A stretch of DNA of 64,000 nucleotides, from contig NZ_BMSY01000002.1 in NCBI RefSeq assembly GCF_014649395.1, positions 744,001-808,000 on the forward strand, read 5' to 3'. Below the pieces are notes generated by a model. That model was not told the origin of the DNA. It ran no database searches and saw nothing but the letters and a program-made list of their open reading frames with translations. Positions within the stretch are counted from its first letter, which is position 1; every line of letters begins with the position of its first letter. Below are positions 26,201 through 33,808 of this stretch, one piece after another. Position numbers and translations under genes: made by a program. The stretch is from Streptomyces aureoverticillatus (GTDB lineage Bacteria; Actinomycetota; Actinomycetes; Streptomycetales; Streptomycetaceae).

Positions 26201-28168
26201 GTGCTCGCGCAGTTGGCCGCGCTGCACTCCCCCGCCGTCCTGGAGATCGTCCTGATCAGCACGGACCGTACGCGTACGCCGCGGGAGCGGGCCGACGAGT
26301 GGTCCTGGCTCGGCTGGCTGCCGCACGTCAGGCCCGGCCACGGCCAGGACTGCCGCCTGCTGCTCGCGTACGACCGCGATCAGGCGGCGGCCCGCACGGG
26401 CGAGCTGCTACGCCGCCTGGACGAGCCGGACTCCGGGGAACGGGGCTTTTCCGTAGGGAAGTTGGACGGCTCCCCGGAGGGGGTGGCGGAGGCGGGGCCG
26501 CGCACGGTGGTGGTCGTGGACGGCGACCCCGGTTCGGCCGGGCTGCGGGAGGCGGCCGTGCGGCTCGCGCGCGAGGGGGCGCGGGCCGGGATCCATGTGG
26601 TGTGCCTCGCCGAGACGGCGGCGGCCTCGCCCGCCTCGCCGGTGACGGACACGTACGAGGCGGCGTGCGAGGTGTCGCCCGCGTTCCGCGCGTGCGGGGC
26701 GGCGGCGCTGCTCAGCGGGGACGTGGCGACGGCACTGCGGGTGCTGCGCACGGCGGACGGGCGGCCCGCGGGGCACGGCACGGTCGCGGTGGTGGACGCG
26801 GTGTCGGCGCCGTGGGCGCTGCGGTTCGCGCGAGCGCTCGCGCCGCTGCGGCCCGACACGGTGGGCGGGAGCGGGCACGCGCGCGTGGCGGCTCCGCTGC
26901 CCCAAGCGGCGCGGCTCCTGGACGAGTTGGGGCTCGCGCGGGCCACGCCCGCCTCGCTGATGGCGCGGTGGGCGGCCGCCGCGGACGACGCCCAGGCGCT
27001 GGGCGGGCGGGCCTGGGCGGTGCTCGGCGCGGGCGCGCGCGGGCCGGTCGTCGTGGACCTCGTGGCCGACGGGCCGCATCTGCTGGTCGAGGGCCCTTCG
27101 GGCAGCGGGCGCACGGAGTTGCTGCGGTCCGTGGCGGCGTCCCTCGCGGCGGCGGAGCGGCCCGACCGGCTCGGGCTTGTCCTGATCGACGGCCGGGACG
27201 GCGGGACGGGCGGTGGCTCGGCCGTCGCCACCGGGGCCGGTTCCGGTGCGGGGGCCGGGGCCGGGGAGCGGTCGGGGGACGGGCTGCGGGCCTGCACCGA
27301 GTTGCCCCACGTCACGACGCATCTCGCCGCCAACGATCCGGTACGGATGCGGGAGTTCGCGCAGTCGCTGTCGGCGGAGCTGAAGCGGCGGGCGGAGTTG
27401 CTCGGGCGGGTGGGGTTCGCCGAGTGGCATACGCAGCGGGAGGTTTCGGGGCGGTTGGTGTCTCAGCGGGCCGGGGCGGCAGGGCGGGGTGCGGCGGCTG
27501 CGGCTGCCTCTGCGGCCGCGGGGGTGGGCCCGGGTGGGGCCTCGGGTGCCGACGGCCGCGTTGACGCAACCGCCGCTGCCGAGGCGGAACTTGAGGCGCC
27601 GACGAGTGCCACGTTGCGGTTGCGGCCCGCCGGGGCGGGGCGGGCCGAGCCCGGCCCGCCGCTGGCGCGGCTCGTCGTGCTCGTGGACGACTTCGACGCG
27701 CTGCTCGCGCCCGCGCTCGGGTCGCCGGGGCGGCCCGCCGCCGGGTCCGTGGTGCGGGCTCTGGAGGCGGTGGCGCGGGACGGGGAGCGGCTCGGGGTGC
27801 ACCTCGTGGTGGCGGCGCGGAGTGAGCGGGCCGGGGCCTCGGAGGTGGGGCGGCGGGCCGGGCTCCTGGTCGCGTTGGACGCGGTGGGGTCCGGGGCGGA
27901 GGATCCGGCTCCGGGGCGGGGTGTGCTGCGGGGGGTCGACGGGCGGGTTGCCGCCTTCCAGGGCGGGCGGGTCACCGGGAGGATTCCCCGGACGGCGACG
28001 TTGCGGCCGACGGTGGTGCCGCTCGAGTGGGAGCGGATGGGGGATCCGCCGGCGCGGAGGCCCGTGCGGGAGCTGGGCAATGGGCCGACGGATCTCGCCC
28101 TGCTGGCCAGTGCGCTGGACCGTGCGGCGCGGTCTGTCTCTGCCGAGCGGGTCCCGTCCCTGCTGTGA
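23282..28168 (+). CDS. FHA domain plus EssC/EccC-like FtsK/SpoIIIE ATPase with giant Gly/Ala/Pro linker
   Basis: This 1,628-residue protein is taken from the ATG at 23282 (MQIRLTVLGPRGG). After about 100 residues comes an FHA domain (about 100-195: VGRSAQADV, SRLHC, STNGT) that should bind phosphothreonine. Residues about 236-800 are collagen-like low complexity (GGPGASGEPG type). The C-terminal part (about 870-1628) follows the EccC/EssC pattern: one degenerate ATPase module (LHSPAVLEIVLIS ... WLGWLPHVRPG) and one module with VVDLVADGPHLLVEGPSGSGRTELL. In the Walker A site the lysine is replaced by Arg (about 1271-1279), and a Walker-B-like LVVLVDDFD lies near 1465. No membrane helix is seen, unlike classic EssC. 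A phospho-regulated, possibly non-hydrolysing partner of PkaA/PkaB is my inference. Confidence 0.85.
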   Translation: MQIRLTVLGPRGGQTEPGGRPAAACDVLVTAPAGTALAAVASGLAAAVSAGDGPTVLYAQSDRLDLQRCTLGEPPLVDGAVLSVGTPAEPGPELADAATRLHVVAGPDAGGVHLLHGGQIRVGRSAQADVPLDDPDVSRLHCAVTLDPDGRVTVTDLGSTNGTTVDGRTVTDRPVRLASGSLLRIGESVLRLTTGNAPETPLPSAPDGEGHVRVRVPDTAVTAETGVQVGDVPGPRVGGVHGAAGAAGMGDAAGVAGAAVAAGAGSGAGAAGTAGAARVSGAAGAAGTAHAFGAAGGLGGEVAGGPGGGGPGGSRPVGGSRPEVVGDPGAAALPAVGAGGPRGSGGPGGSDGSGGPGDLGGPGGPGVRDGVRGSGDLGAAGGRGGPGAAGVPGAPGGVRGGTGGPGASGGSGGSGGAGAAGGPGGSGAANGPEAFGSAGASGERGGLGGPGGPGAAPGGPGASGEPGGPGGAEASGGPGGLGAGGAADTSGRRAGLRGPGGPGASGGPGGSGAPEASGGFSVAGTPGGRGGTAEPGGPGASGGPGGPGAPGEPGGFGGPGGPGAAGSSGRPGASGGVSAPSRRGGPGGPGAPGAPDGRGAPGGGGGSGASGASGASGASGASGGPGSAGGSGAAGQGFQQPLGNSTQHAYGSADWGAAGGSGVGPGGSARPGGQGDQGGRGGPAAPADPGVPQSPAAPAASASRATSAVPGTPEAPGGLAGPHGPDDLASPGGPGNPAAPGASGATPAARAPRSSQPSRAPEPSQTPQDPHSPYAQHDPRVPHAPHAPHDPHAQHAPHSPDSTVVPQQGGAPEMERQRVGTPPRGTSVPRGLRKRGGLSAWARRLTGGRSEEAEREHAAYGETYDGPRDVEAYEAHEGGQPGASGAADAGARVPEAWPDAAALLLTALGPGTRLWERGPGHPEALAVRLGTVDRAAPDAAGLLPAVPVTVSLREAGALGLAGPRERLAGLARSVLAQLAALHSPAVLEIVLISTDRTRTPRERADEWSWLGWLPHVRPGHGQDCRLLLAYDRDQAAARTGELLRRLDEPDSGERGFSVGKLDGSPEGVAEAGPRTVVVVDGDPGSAGLREAAVRLAREGARAGIHVVCLAETAAASPASPVTDTYEAACEVSPAFRACGAAALLSGDVATALRVLRTADGRPAGHGTVAVVDAVSAPWALRFARALAPLRPDTVGGSGHARVAAPLPQAARLLDELGLARATPASLMARWAAAADDAQALGGRAWAVLGAGARGPVVVDLVADGPHLLVEGPSGSGRTELLRSVAASLAAAERPDRLGLVLIDGRDGGTGGGSAVATGAGSGAGAGAGERSGDGLRACTELPHVTTHLAANDPVRMREFAQSLSAELKRRAELLGRVGFAEWHTQREVSGRLVSQRAGAAGRGAAAAAASAAAGVGPGGASGADGRVDATAAAEAELEAPTSATLRLRPAGAGRAEPGPPLARLVVLVDDFDALLAPALGSPGRPAAGSVVRALEAVARDGERLGVHLVVAARSERAGASEVGRRAGLLVALDAVGSGAEDPAPGRGVLRGVDGRVAAFQGGRVTGRIPRTATLRPTVVPLEWERMGDPPARRPVRELGNGPTDLALLASALDRAARSVSAERVPSLL
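23990..25680 (+). repeat. Low-complexity Gly/Ala/Pro/Ser coding tract
   Basis: About 565 codons are almost only Gly, Ala, Pro, Ser and a few charged residues. A run of 9-bp copies (GGTGCTTCC, five in a row near 25100-25145) codes for Gly-Ala-Ser. The tract is a likely hot spot for slippage and length change. Confidence 0.8.
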
Positions 28169-28220
28169 CCCCGGCCGGGGCGGCCGCCCCACCCCGCCTG
28201 CCCGCCCCCCGAAACGGGCC

Positions 28221-28400
28221 GTCGGCGTGGGCTGCGCCCCCCACATACCGCCACCGCCTGCCCGGGCTGCACCCCGCCCCCGCACATACGGGCACCGCCG
28301 ACGTGGGCTGTGCCCCACCGCCCCACATACGGGCACCGTCGGCCCGGGCTGTACCCCTCCCCTCACATACCGGCACCGTCGGCCTGGGCTGTGCCCACCC
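28221..28400. repeat. Tandem array of about 41-bp units in the spacer before the ABC importer
   Basis: Four units plus a partial fifth start at 28221, 28256, 28297, 28338 and 28378. The core is GTCGGC..GGGCTG.(G/A)CCCC followed by CACATAC(G/C)GGCACC. Units are 35 to 41 bp and there are no unique spacers, so this is not CRISPR. It lies in the 615-bp gap 28169-28783, which holds no convincing gene. Confidence 0.75.
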
Positions 28401-28534
28401 GTTCCGCCCTGCGGAACGACTGCCCACAGCAGGCACGGCATGGCACGGCAGGCACGGAACAGCTGCCCACTGCGCCGCAGCGGCGGGCAAGCCGCGTCCC
28501 ACAGTCACGGGCGGGCGGGTGGGAAAACCCGCCG

Positions 28535-28612
28535 CGCAGCGGCGGGAACGGAAGGCGCCCCCGACACACCACCCGCAGCGGCGGGAACGCAAGGCGCACC
28601 CGCACAAAGGAC
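28535..28612. repeat. Two 39-bp direct repeats upstream of the importer
   Basis: Two adjacent copies share CGCAGCGGCGGGAACG followed by AAGGCGC; a shorter relative (CGCAGCGGCGGG) is at about 28475. No gene or regulator site was recognised. Confidence 0.6.
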
Positions 28613-28783
28613 CACCCCCGCACAAAGCCCCGCTCAATAGGCGCCCCCGCCAGATGACGCCACGTCACAACGCCATCACGATCGTCGAGTTGACGCTGTT
28701 GACCATCTTGCCGCCCCTGACCGCGCGGGCGTAGACAGACCGCACGGGACGAAGTCCGGGTAGAGGAAGAGAACGGGGCAGCG

Positions 28784-30193
28784 ATGCGCAGCACTCTTCG
28801 TACACGCACTCCTCATGCACGCCGTGCTCGCCGCGCGCGCGGGGCGGCCGCCAAGACGGTCGCCGCCGTCGGCGCCCTCGCGCTGGTGCTCAGCGCCTGC
28901 GGGGGCGACGACAAGGACAAGGACGACGGTGACAAGGCAGGCGGTGGCGGCAAGGAGAGCGCGGCCACCGTGCGACTGCCCAAGCTGGACGGCGAGAAGG
29001 TGTCCGTCGCCGCCGTCTGGGGCGGCGCCGAGCGCAAGGTGTTCCTCAAGGTCCTGGACGAGTTCGAGAAGCGCACGGGGGCGGACGTGTCCTTCGTGCC
29101 GGCTCAGGACCCCATCATCAGTTTCCTGGAGTCGAAGGTCGCGGGCGGCCAGCCGCCGGACGTCGCGATGCTGCCGCAGGTCGGCGCGATCGAGCAGGCC
29201 GTGGCCAACAAGTGGGCCAAGCCGGTCGGGCCACAGGCGCAGAAGCAGCTCGACAAGAACTACGCCCAGGGCTGGCAGGACCTGGGGGCGGTGGACGGCA
29301 AGCAGTACGGGGTGTACTTCAAGGCCGCCAACAAGTCGCTGATCTGGTACAACACCAAGGTCTTCGAGAACGCCGGGGTCCAGGAGCCCAAGACCTGGAA
29401 GGAGTTCATGACGACCGCGCAGACCGTGTACGACTCGGGCGTCACGCCGATGTCGGTCGGCGGCGCGGAGGCGTGGACCCTCACCGACTGGTTCGAGAAC
29501 ATCTACCTCTCGCAGGCCGGTCCCGAGAAGTACGACCAGCTCGCCCAGCACAAGATCAAGTGGACGGATCCGTCGGTCAAGCAGGCCCTGACGACGCTCG
29601 GCGACCTGTTCGGGAAGAAGGGCTTCATCGCGGGCGGGGCCGACGGCGCGCTGCAGACCGAGTTCCCCGCTTCCGTGAAGCAGACCTTCACCGGCGGCGA
29701 CCAGCCGAAGGCGGGCATGGTCTTCGAGGGCGACATGGTCTCGCTCGCCATCGGGGAGACCAAGGCCGAGGTGGGCACGGACGCGAAGGTGTTCCCGTTC
29801 CCGGCGGTCGGGGACGAGTCTCCCGCCGTCGTCGGCGGGGACGCCGCCGTCGCGCTCAAGGACAGCAAGGGCGCGCAGGCCCTGCTGACCTTCCTGGCCT
29901 CCCCGGACGCCGCCGAGATCTGGGCCGAGGCGGGCGGCTTCGTGTCGCCGAACAAGAACCTGGACCTCAAGGCGTACCCCAACGACGTCCAGCGCGGCAT
30001 CGCCGACGCCCTGATCAAGGCGGGCGACGACATCCGCTTCGACATGTCGGACCAGGCCCCGCAGGCCTTCGGCGGCACGCCCGGCAAGGGCGAGTGGAAG
30101 GCCCTGCAGGACTTCCTGAAGAACCCGAAGAACGTCGCGGGCACCCAGCAGACGCTGGAGGACGCGGCGGCCAAGGCGTACAAGAAGAGCTGA
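28784..30193 (+). CDS. Sugar ABC transporter solute-binding lipoprotein
   Basis: This 469-residue lipoprotein has a long Arg-rich N-terminus, a hydrophobic stretch and the lipobox LSAC, then a Lys/Asp/Gly linker. The domain is a family-1-type carbohydrate-binding protein, with VWGGAERKVFLKVLDEFEKRTG, PDVAMLPQVG and SLIWYNTKVFENAG as typical segments. It captures an extracellular sugar and passes it to the two permeases behind it. The sugar cannot be read from sequence. It is the first gene of a three-gene operon. From memory, S. coelicolor has a similar operon near SCO2978-2980. Confidence 0.93.
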   Translation: MRSTLRTRTPHARRARRARGAAAKTVAAVGALALVLSACGGDDKDKDDGDKAGGGGKESAATVRLPKLDGEKVSVAAVWGGAERKVFLKVLDEFEKRTGADVSFVPAQDPIISFLESKVAGGQPPDVAMLPQVGAIEQAVANKWAKPVGPQAQKQLDKNYAQGWQDLGAVDGKQYGVYFKAANKSLIWYNTKVFENAGVQEPKTWKEFMTTAQTVYDSGVTPMSVGGAEAWTLTDWFENIYLSQAGPEKYDQLAQHKIKWTDPSVKQALTTLGDLFGKKGFIAGGADGALQTEFPASVKQTFTGGDQPKAGMVFEGDMVSLAIGETKAEVGTDAKVFPFPAVGDESPAVVGGDAAVALKDSKGAQALLTFLASPDAAEIWAEAGGFVSPNKNLDLKAYPNDVQRGIADALIKAGDDIRFDMSDQAPQAFGGTPGKGEWKALQDFLKNPKNVAGTQQTLEDAAAKAYKKS

Positions 30194-30200
30194 CGGGGCG

Positions 30201-31583
30201 ATGACGACCCCTGATGCCGGGGGCACCGCGGCGGTGCCCCCGGCCGAGTCGACGCCGCACACCGCCACGTCCGGCCCGCACCGGGCCGGTCCCCGCAGGA
30301 GCGTCACCGGGACCCGCAAGACGATCGCGGCACTGTTCCTGCTGCCCGCCCTCGTCCTGCTCGGCGCGCTCGTGCTCTATCCGATCGGCTACTCGGTCGG
30401 CCGCAGCTTCTTCGACAAGGCGGGCGACTTCAGTGGTTTCGACAACTACGAGACGATGTTCTCCGATGACGGGATCCGTACCGCCATCAAGAACAACGCG
30501 ATCTGGCTGGTGGCCGCCCCGGCCCTGACGACCGCGCTCGGCCTGATCTTCGCGGTCCTCACCGAACGGGTGCGCTGGGGCACGGCGTTCAAGCTCGTCG
30601 TCTTCATGCCGATGGTGATCTCGATGCTCGCGGCGGGCATCATCTTCCGGCTCGTGTACGAGTCGGACCCCGACCGCGGGGTCGCCAACGCCGTGTGGGT
30701 GGGCGTGCACGACACCTTCGCCGAGTCGTCCAGCTTCCCGCAGGGCCATCCCGGCGCGCGCTCGCCGCTGAAGGGCGCGGGCGGCGGCGCGTTCATCACC
30801 AAGGACCCGGTGCAGGCCGGCGAGCCGGTGGTGCTGCCGCTCACCGGGGTGCCGCCGGGACAGATGCCCGACGACGCCGAGTCGGCGAAGCCGGCGAAGG
30901 CCGAACCGGGCAAGGTCACAGGCACGGCCTGGCAGGACTTCACGCGCGGCAAGGGCCGGGGCAAGGTGAACGCCCCCGACACCGCCGAGTTCGGCTACCC
31001 CGGCATCAAGATCGAGGCGGTCAAGGACGGCAAGGTGGTGGCCTCGACGAAGGCCGCGGCCGACGGGACGTTCAGCCTGCCCAAGGAGGCCGACGGGGCC
31101 CAACTCCGCTATCCCGCCTCGAACTTCCGCGAGGCGTACAACGGCGTCGACTGGCTCGGCCCGTCCCTGATCACGCCCGCCATCATCGGCAGCTACATCT
31201 GGATGTGGGCCGGGTTCGCGATGGTCCTGATCGCGGCCGGGCTCGCCAGCGTGCCGCGCGAGCTCCTGGAGGCGGCACGCGTGGACGGGGCCAACGAGTG
31301 GCAGGTGTTCCGTCGGGTGACGGTACCGCTGCTGGCGCCGGTGCTCGCGGTCGTCACGGTCACGCTCATGATCAACGTACTGAAGATCTTCGACCTGGTC
31401 TTCGTGATCCCGCCGGGCTCGTCGAAGGACGAGGCGAACGTGCTCGCGGTGCAGCTCTACAACTCGGCCTTCGGGGACCGCGACGCGGGCGTGGCCAGCG
31501 CCATCGCGGTGCTGCTGTTCCTCCTGGTGATTCCGGTGATGTTGTTCAACATGCGCAGGATGCGGCGGGAGGGGCGGCGATGA
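30201..31583 (+). CDS. Sugar ABC permease (MalF type) with an extra extracytoplasmic domain
   Basis: This 460-residue permease has six core membrane helices and the EAA loop EAARVDGANEWQVFRRV that contacts the ATPase. Between helix 3 and the following core helices it carries an insert of about 150 residues (about 165-315). The insert includes VKDGKVVASTKAAADGTFSL, which looks like a small transthyretin/carboxypeptidase-regulatory-like beta sandwich. Ordinary actinobacterial permeases of this family are about 300 residues and lack it; E. coli MalF has an unrelated large loop (P2) at a similar place that touches the binding protein. The gene starts 7 bases after the binding-protein stop and overlaps the next gene by ATGA. 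Confidence 0.9.
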   Translation: MTTPDAGGTAAVPPAESTPHTATSGPHRAGPRRSVTGTRKTIAALFLLPALVLLGALVLYPIGYSVGRSFFDKAGDFSGFDNYETMFSDDGIRTAIKNNAIWLVAAPALTTALGLIFAVLTERVRWGTAFKLVVFMPMVISMLAAGIIFRLVYESDPDRGVANAVWVGVHDTFAESSSFPQGHPGARSPLKGAGGGAFITKDPVQAGEPVVLPLTGVPPGQMPDDAESAKPAKAEPGKVTGTAWQDFTRGKGRGKVNAPDTAEFGYPGIKIEAVKDGKVVASTKAAADGTFSLPKEADGAQLRYPASNFREAYNGVDWLGPSLITPAIIGSYIWMWAGFAMVLIAAGLASVPRELLEAARVDGANEWQVFRRVTVPLLAPVLAVVTVTLMINVLKIFDLVFVIPPGSSKDEANVLAVQLYNSAFGDRDAGVASAIAVLLFLLVIPVMLFNMRRMRREGRR

Positions 31584-32485
31584 CCATCCAGAGTGGGCCA
31601 CCGAAAGCGCCCCCGGTTCAGGTCGTGAAGGCCAAGCAGTCCCTCGGCGGCCGGATCGCCGCGATCGTCAGCGGCAGCGTGCTGCGGGTCTTCCTGATCG
31701 TGGTCGGACTGTTCTGGCTGGTGCCGACGCTCGGGCTGATGCTCGGTTCGCTGCGGACGTCCGCGGACATGAGCGAGAGCGGCTGGTGGAAGGTCTTCAG
31801 CAAGCCCTCGCAGCTGACCTTCGAGAACTACTCCAACCTGCTCGAGGACGAGACGATCACCGACTCGATCCTGACCAGCGTGTCGATCACCGTTCCGGCG
31901 ACGGTCCTGGTCGTGGTGATCGGCTCGCTCGCGGGGTACGCGTTCGCGTGGATGGAGTTCCCGGGCCGCGACTGGTGGTTCCTGGGCGTGGTGGGGCTGC
32001 TCGTGGTGCCGGTACAGGTGGCGCTGCTTCCGGTGGCCAAGCTGTTCGGCGAGATCGGGATCTTCGAGTCGACGACGGGTGTGGTGCTCTTCCACACCGC
32101 CTTCGGCCTGCCGTTCGCGATCTTCCTCCTGCGGAACTTCTTCGCGGAGATCCCGCGCGAGCTGCTTGAGGCGGCGCGCCTTGACGGCGCCGGTGAGCTG
32201 CGGCTCTTCCTGCGCGTGGTGATGCCGCTCGGCGCGCCCGCGATCGCCTCGCTCGGCATCTTCCAGTTCCTCTGGGTCTGGAACGACATGCTGATCGCGC
32301 TGATCTTCGCCGACGCGGGCAGCCCGCCGATCACGGTGGCGCTCCAGCAGCAGGTGCGGTTCTTCGGCGACAACGTGCAGATCCTCGCGCCGGGCGCGTT
32401 CATCTCCATGGTCATCCCGTTGGCGGTGTTCTTCGCCTTCCAGCGTCAGTTCGTGTCCGGCGTCATGGCCGGTGCCGTCAAGTGA
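31580..32485 (+). CDS. Sugar ABC permease (MalG type)
   Basis: This 301-residue permease starts at an ATG that overlaps the previous stop (ATGA). It has about six helices and the EAA motif EAARLDGAGELRLFLRVVMP. It is the second membrane subunit of the importer. No ATPase gene follows; in Streptomyces the shared MsiK ATPase usually powers such transporters, so that is the likely partner (family knowledge, not seen here). Confidence 0.93.
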   Translation: MTIQSGPPKAPPVQVVKAKQSLGGRIAAIVSGSVLRVFLIVVGLFWLVPTLGLMLGSLRTSADMSESGWWKVFSKPSQLTFENYSNLLEDETITDSILTSVSITVPATVLVVVIGSLAGYAFAWMEFPGRDWWFLGVVGLLVVPVQVALLPVAKLFGEIGIFESTTGVVLFHTAFGLPFAIFLLRNFFAEIPRELLEAARLDGAGELRLFLRVVMPLGAPAIASLGIFQFLWVWNDMLIALIFADAGSPPITVALQQQVRFFGDNVQILAPGAFISMVIPLAVFFAFQRQFVSGVMAGAVK

Positions 32486-32614
32486 AGAGCGGGTGACGTA
32501 CGAGGGTTCTGAGCCCTAAGGGGTCGGGGGCGTGTCGTGCCGTGTGTGGTGTTCGGCGGAACGTGGCCACTACGGTCGATCGCGGCGCATCTGCCCCCGA
32601 CTCCAGGACCTGAC

Positions 32615-33523
32615 ATGCCCGAAGCCTCCGCTTCCGTACCGACGTCCGCCCAGGAATTGGATGAACTGCCCCTTCCGACCCGTCTCTCCGATGTGAAGGG
32701 CTGGTTCCACCCCGCCGACCAGGTGCTCTTCGACTGGTTCCTCAGCCGCCAGCTCAGGCTCGGGGAACCCGGCGACCTGCTTGAGCTCGGCGCCTATCTG
32801 GGCAAGAGCGCGATCTTCATGGGCGGCTATCTGCGCCCCGGCGAGGCCTTCACGGTCTGCGACCTCTTCGACTCGCCCGCGCCCGACGACGCCAACTCCA
32901 AGGAGATGAACCGCTCGTACGCGACGCTCACCCGGCGCGCCTTCGAGGCCAACTATCTCTCCTTCCACGACGAGCTGCCCGACATCGTGCAGGCACCCTC
33001 GTCCGGCATCACCGCGCACGTGCGCGCGGACAGCTGCCGCTTCGTCCACATCGACGCCTCGCACCTGTACGAGCACGTGCACGCCGACATCGCCGCGGCG
33101 CAGCGGCTGCTTGTGCGGGACGGGGTCGTCGTCCTCGACGACTTCCGCGCCGAGCACTGCCCCGGTGTCGCCGCCGCCACCTGGGGTGCGGTCGCCACCA
33201 CCGGGCTGAAGCCGCTGTGCATCACGGCGACCAAGTTCTATGGGACGTGGGGGGCGTACGACGAGACGCGCGAGGCGTTGGGGGCGTTTCTGGCGGGGCG
33301 GGGTGACATGTGGCACGGCGCGGAGGAGGTCGCTGGTCACCCGATGATCCGCATCAGCGGCGCGAAGGCCGAGGTGCCGGCGCAGCCGGTGTCTCGGCAT
33401 GCTTCTGCGGTGCGGCCGGGGGCGGCTGTGCAGCCGCCCCCGAACAAGCCCGTCCAGCGGGCCGGGGACAATCGGCGGCCCAAGGGCCGGGGGCTTGCGT
33501 CCCTCCTGGGACGGCGGTCCTGA
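32615..33523 (+). CDS. Class I SAM-dependent methyltransferase
   Basis: This 302-residue protein starts at the ATG at 32615 with AGGA 7 bases upstream. It has the SAM motif LLELGAYLGKSAIFMGGYL, an acidic segment FTVCDLF, the catalytic-region FVHIDASHLYEHVHADI and VVVLDDF, in the pattern of the Methyltransf_24/TylF-like group. A low-complexity Pro/Arg-rich tail of about 50 residues follows. Position at the edge of the glycopolymer locus suggests methylation of a sugar or polymer, but the substrate is unknown. Confidence 0.85.
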   Translation: MPEASASVPTSAQELDELPLPTRLSDVKGWFHPADQVLFDWFLSRQLRLGEPGDLLELGAYLGKSAIFMGGYLRPGEAFTVCDLFDSPAPDDANSKEMNRSYATLTRRAFEANYLSFHDELPDIVQAPSSGITAHVRADSCRFVHIDASHLYEHVHADIAAAQRLLVRDGVVVLDDFRAEHCPGVAAATWGAVATTGLKPLCITATKFYGTWGAYDETREALGAFLAGRGDMWHGAEEVAGHPMIRISGAKAEVPAQPVSRHASAVRPGAAVQPPPNKPVQRAGDNRRPKGRGLASLLGRRS

Positions 33524-33527
33524 CCTC

Positions 33528-33560
33528 GGGCGCAGCCCCGGCCCTTATGGGGCTGCGCCC
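33528..33560 (+). terminator. Hairpin after the methyltransferase gene
   Basis: A perfect 12-bp stem (33528-33539 with 33549-33560, loop 9) lies 4 bases beyond the stop. It is part of the composite repeat element that continues to 33697. Confidence 0.7.
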
Positions 33561-33585
33561 CTCTCCCCCGCTTTTCGGCCCTTCG

Positions 33586-33697
33586 GGCCTCGTCCTCAAA
33601 CGCCGGACGGGCTGAATACCCCTCCCGGCCTCGTCCTCAAACGCCGGACGGGCTGAATACCCCTCCCGGCCTCGTCCTCAAGCGGCGGACGGGCTGG
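33586..33697. repeat. 41-bp tandem repeat (two full copies and one partial)
   Basis: Copies lie at 33586-33626, 33627-33667 and 33668-33697. They share GGCCTCGTCCTCAA, then CG.CGGACGGGCTG. The first two are identical over 41 bp. The unit relates to the single element at 19463-19570. Confidence 0.85.
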
Positions 33698-33808
33698 AAT
33701 GTCTGCCCAGGCGGGCTGGAATCCTCAGCCCGGACGGACTGATCTCACCCCGTCAACAGTCGCGTGCCGCAGCAGTGAATTCTTGGTGAATCGCGGCAAA
33801 GTGGGGCA

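Noticed and set aside
28221..28400. CRISPR array
   Set aside because: Copies are adjacent without unique spacers and there are no cas genes.
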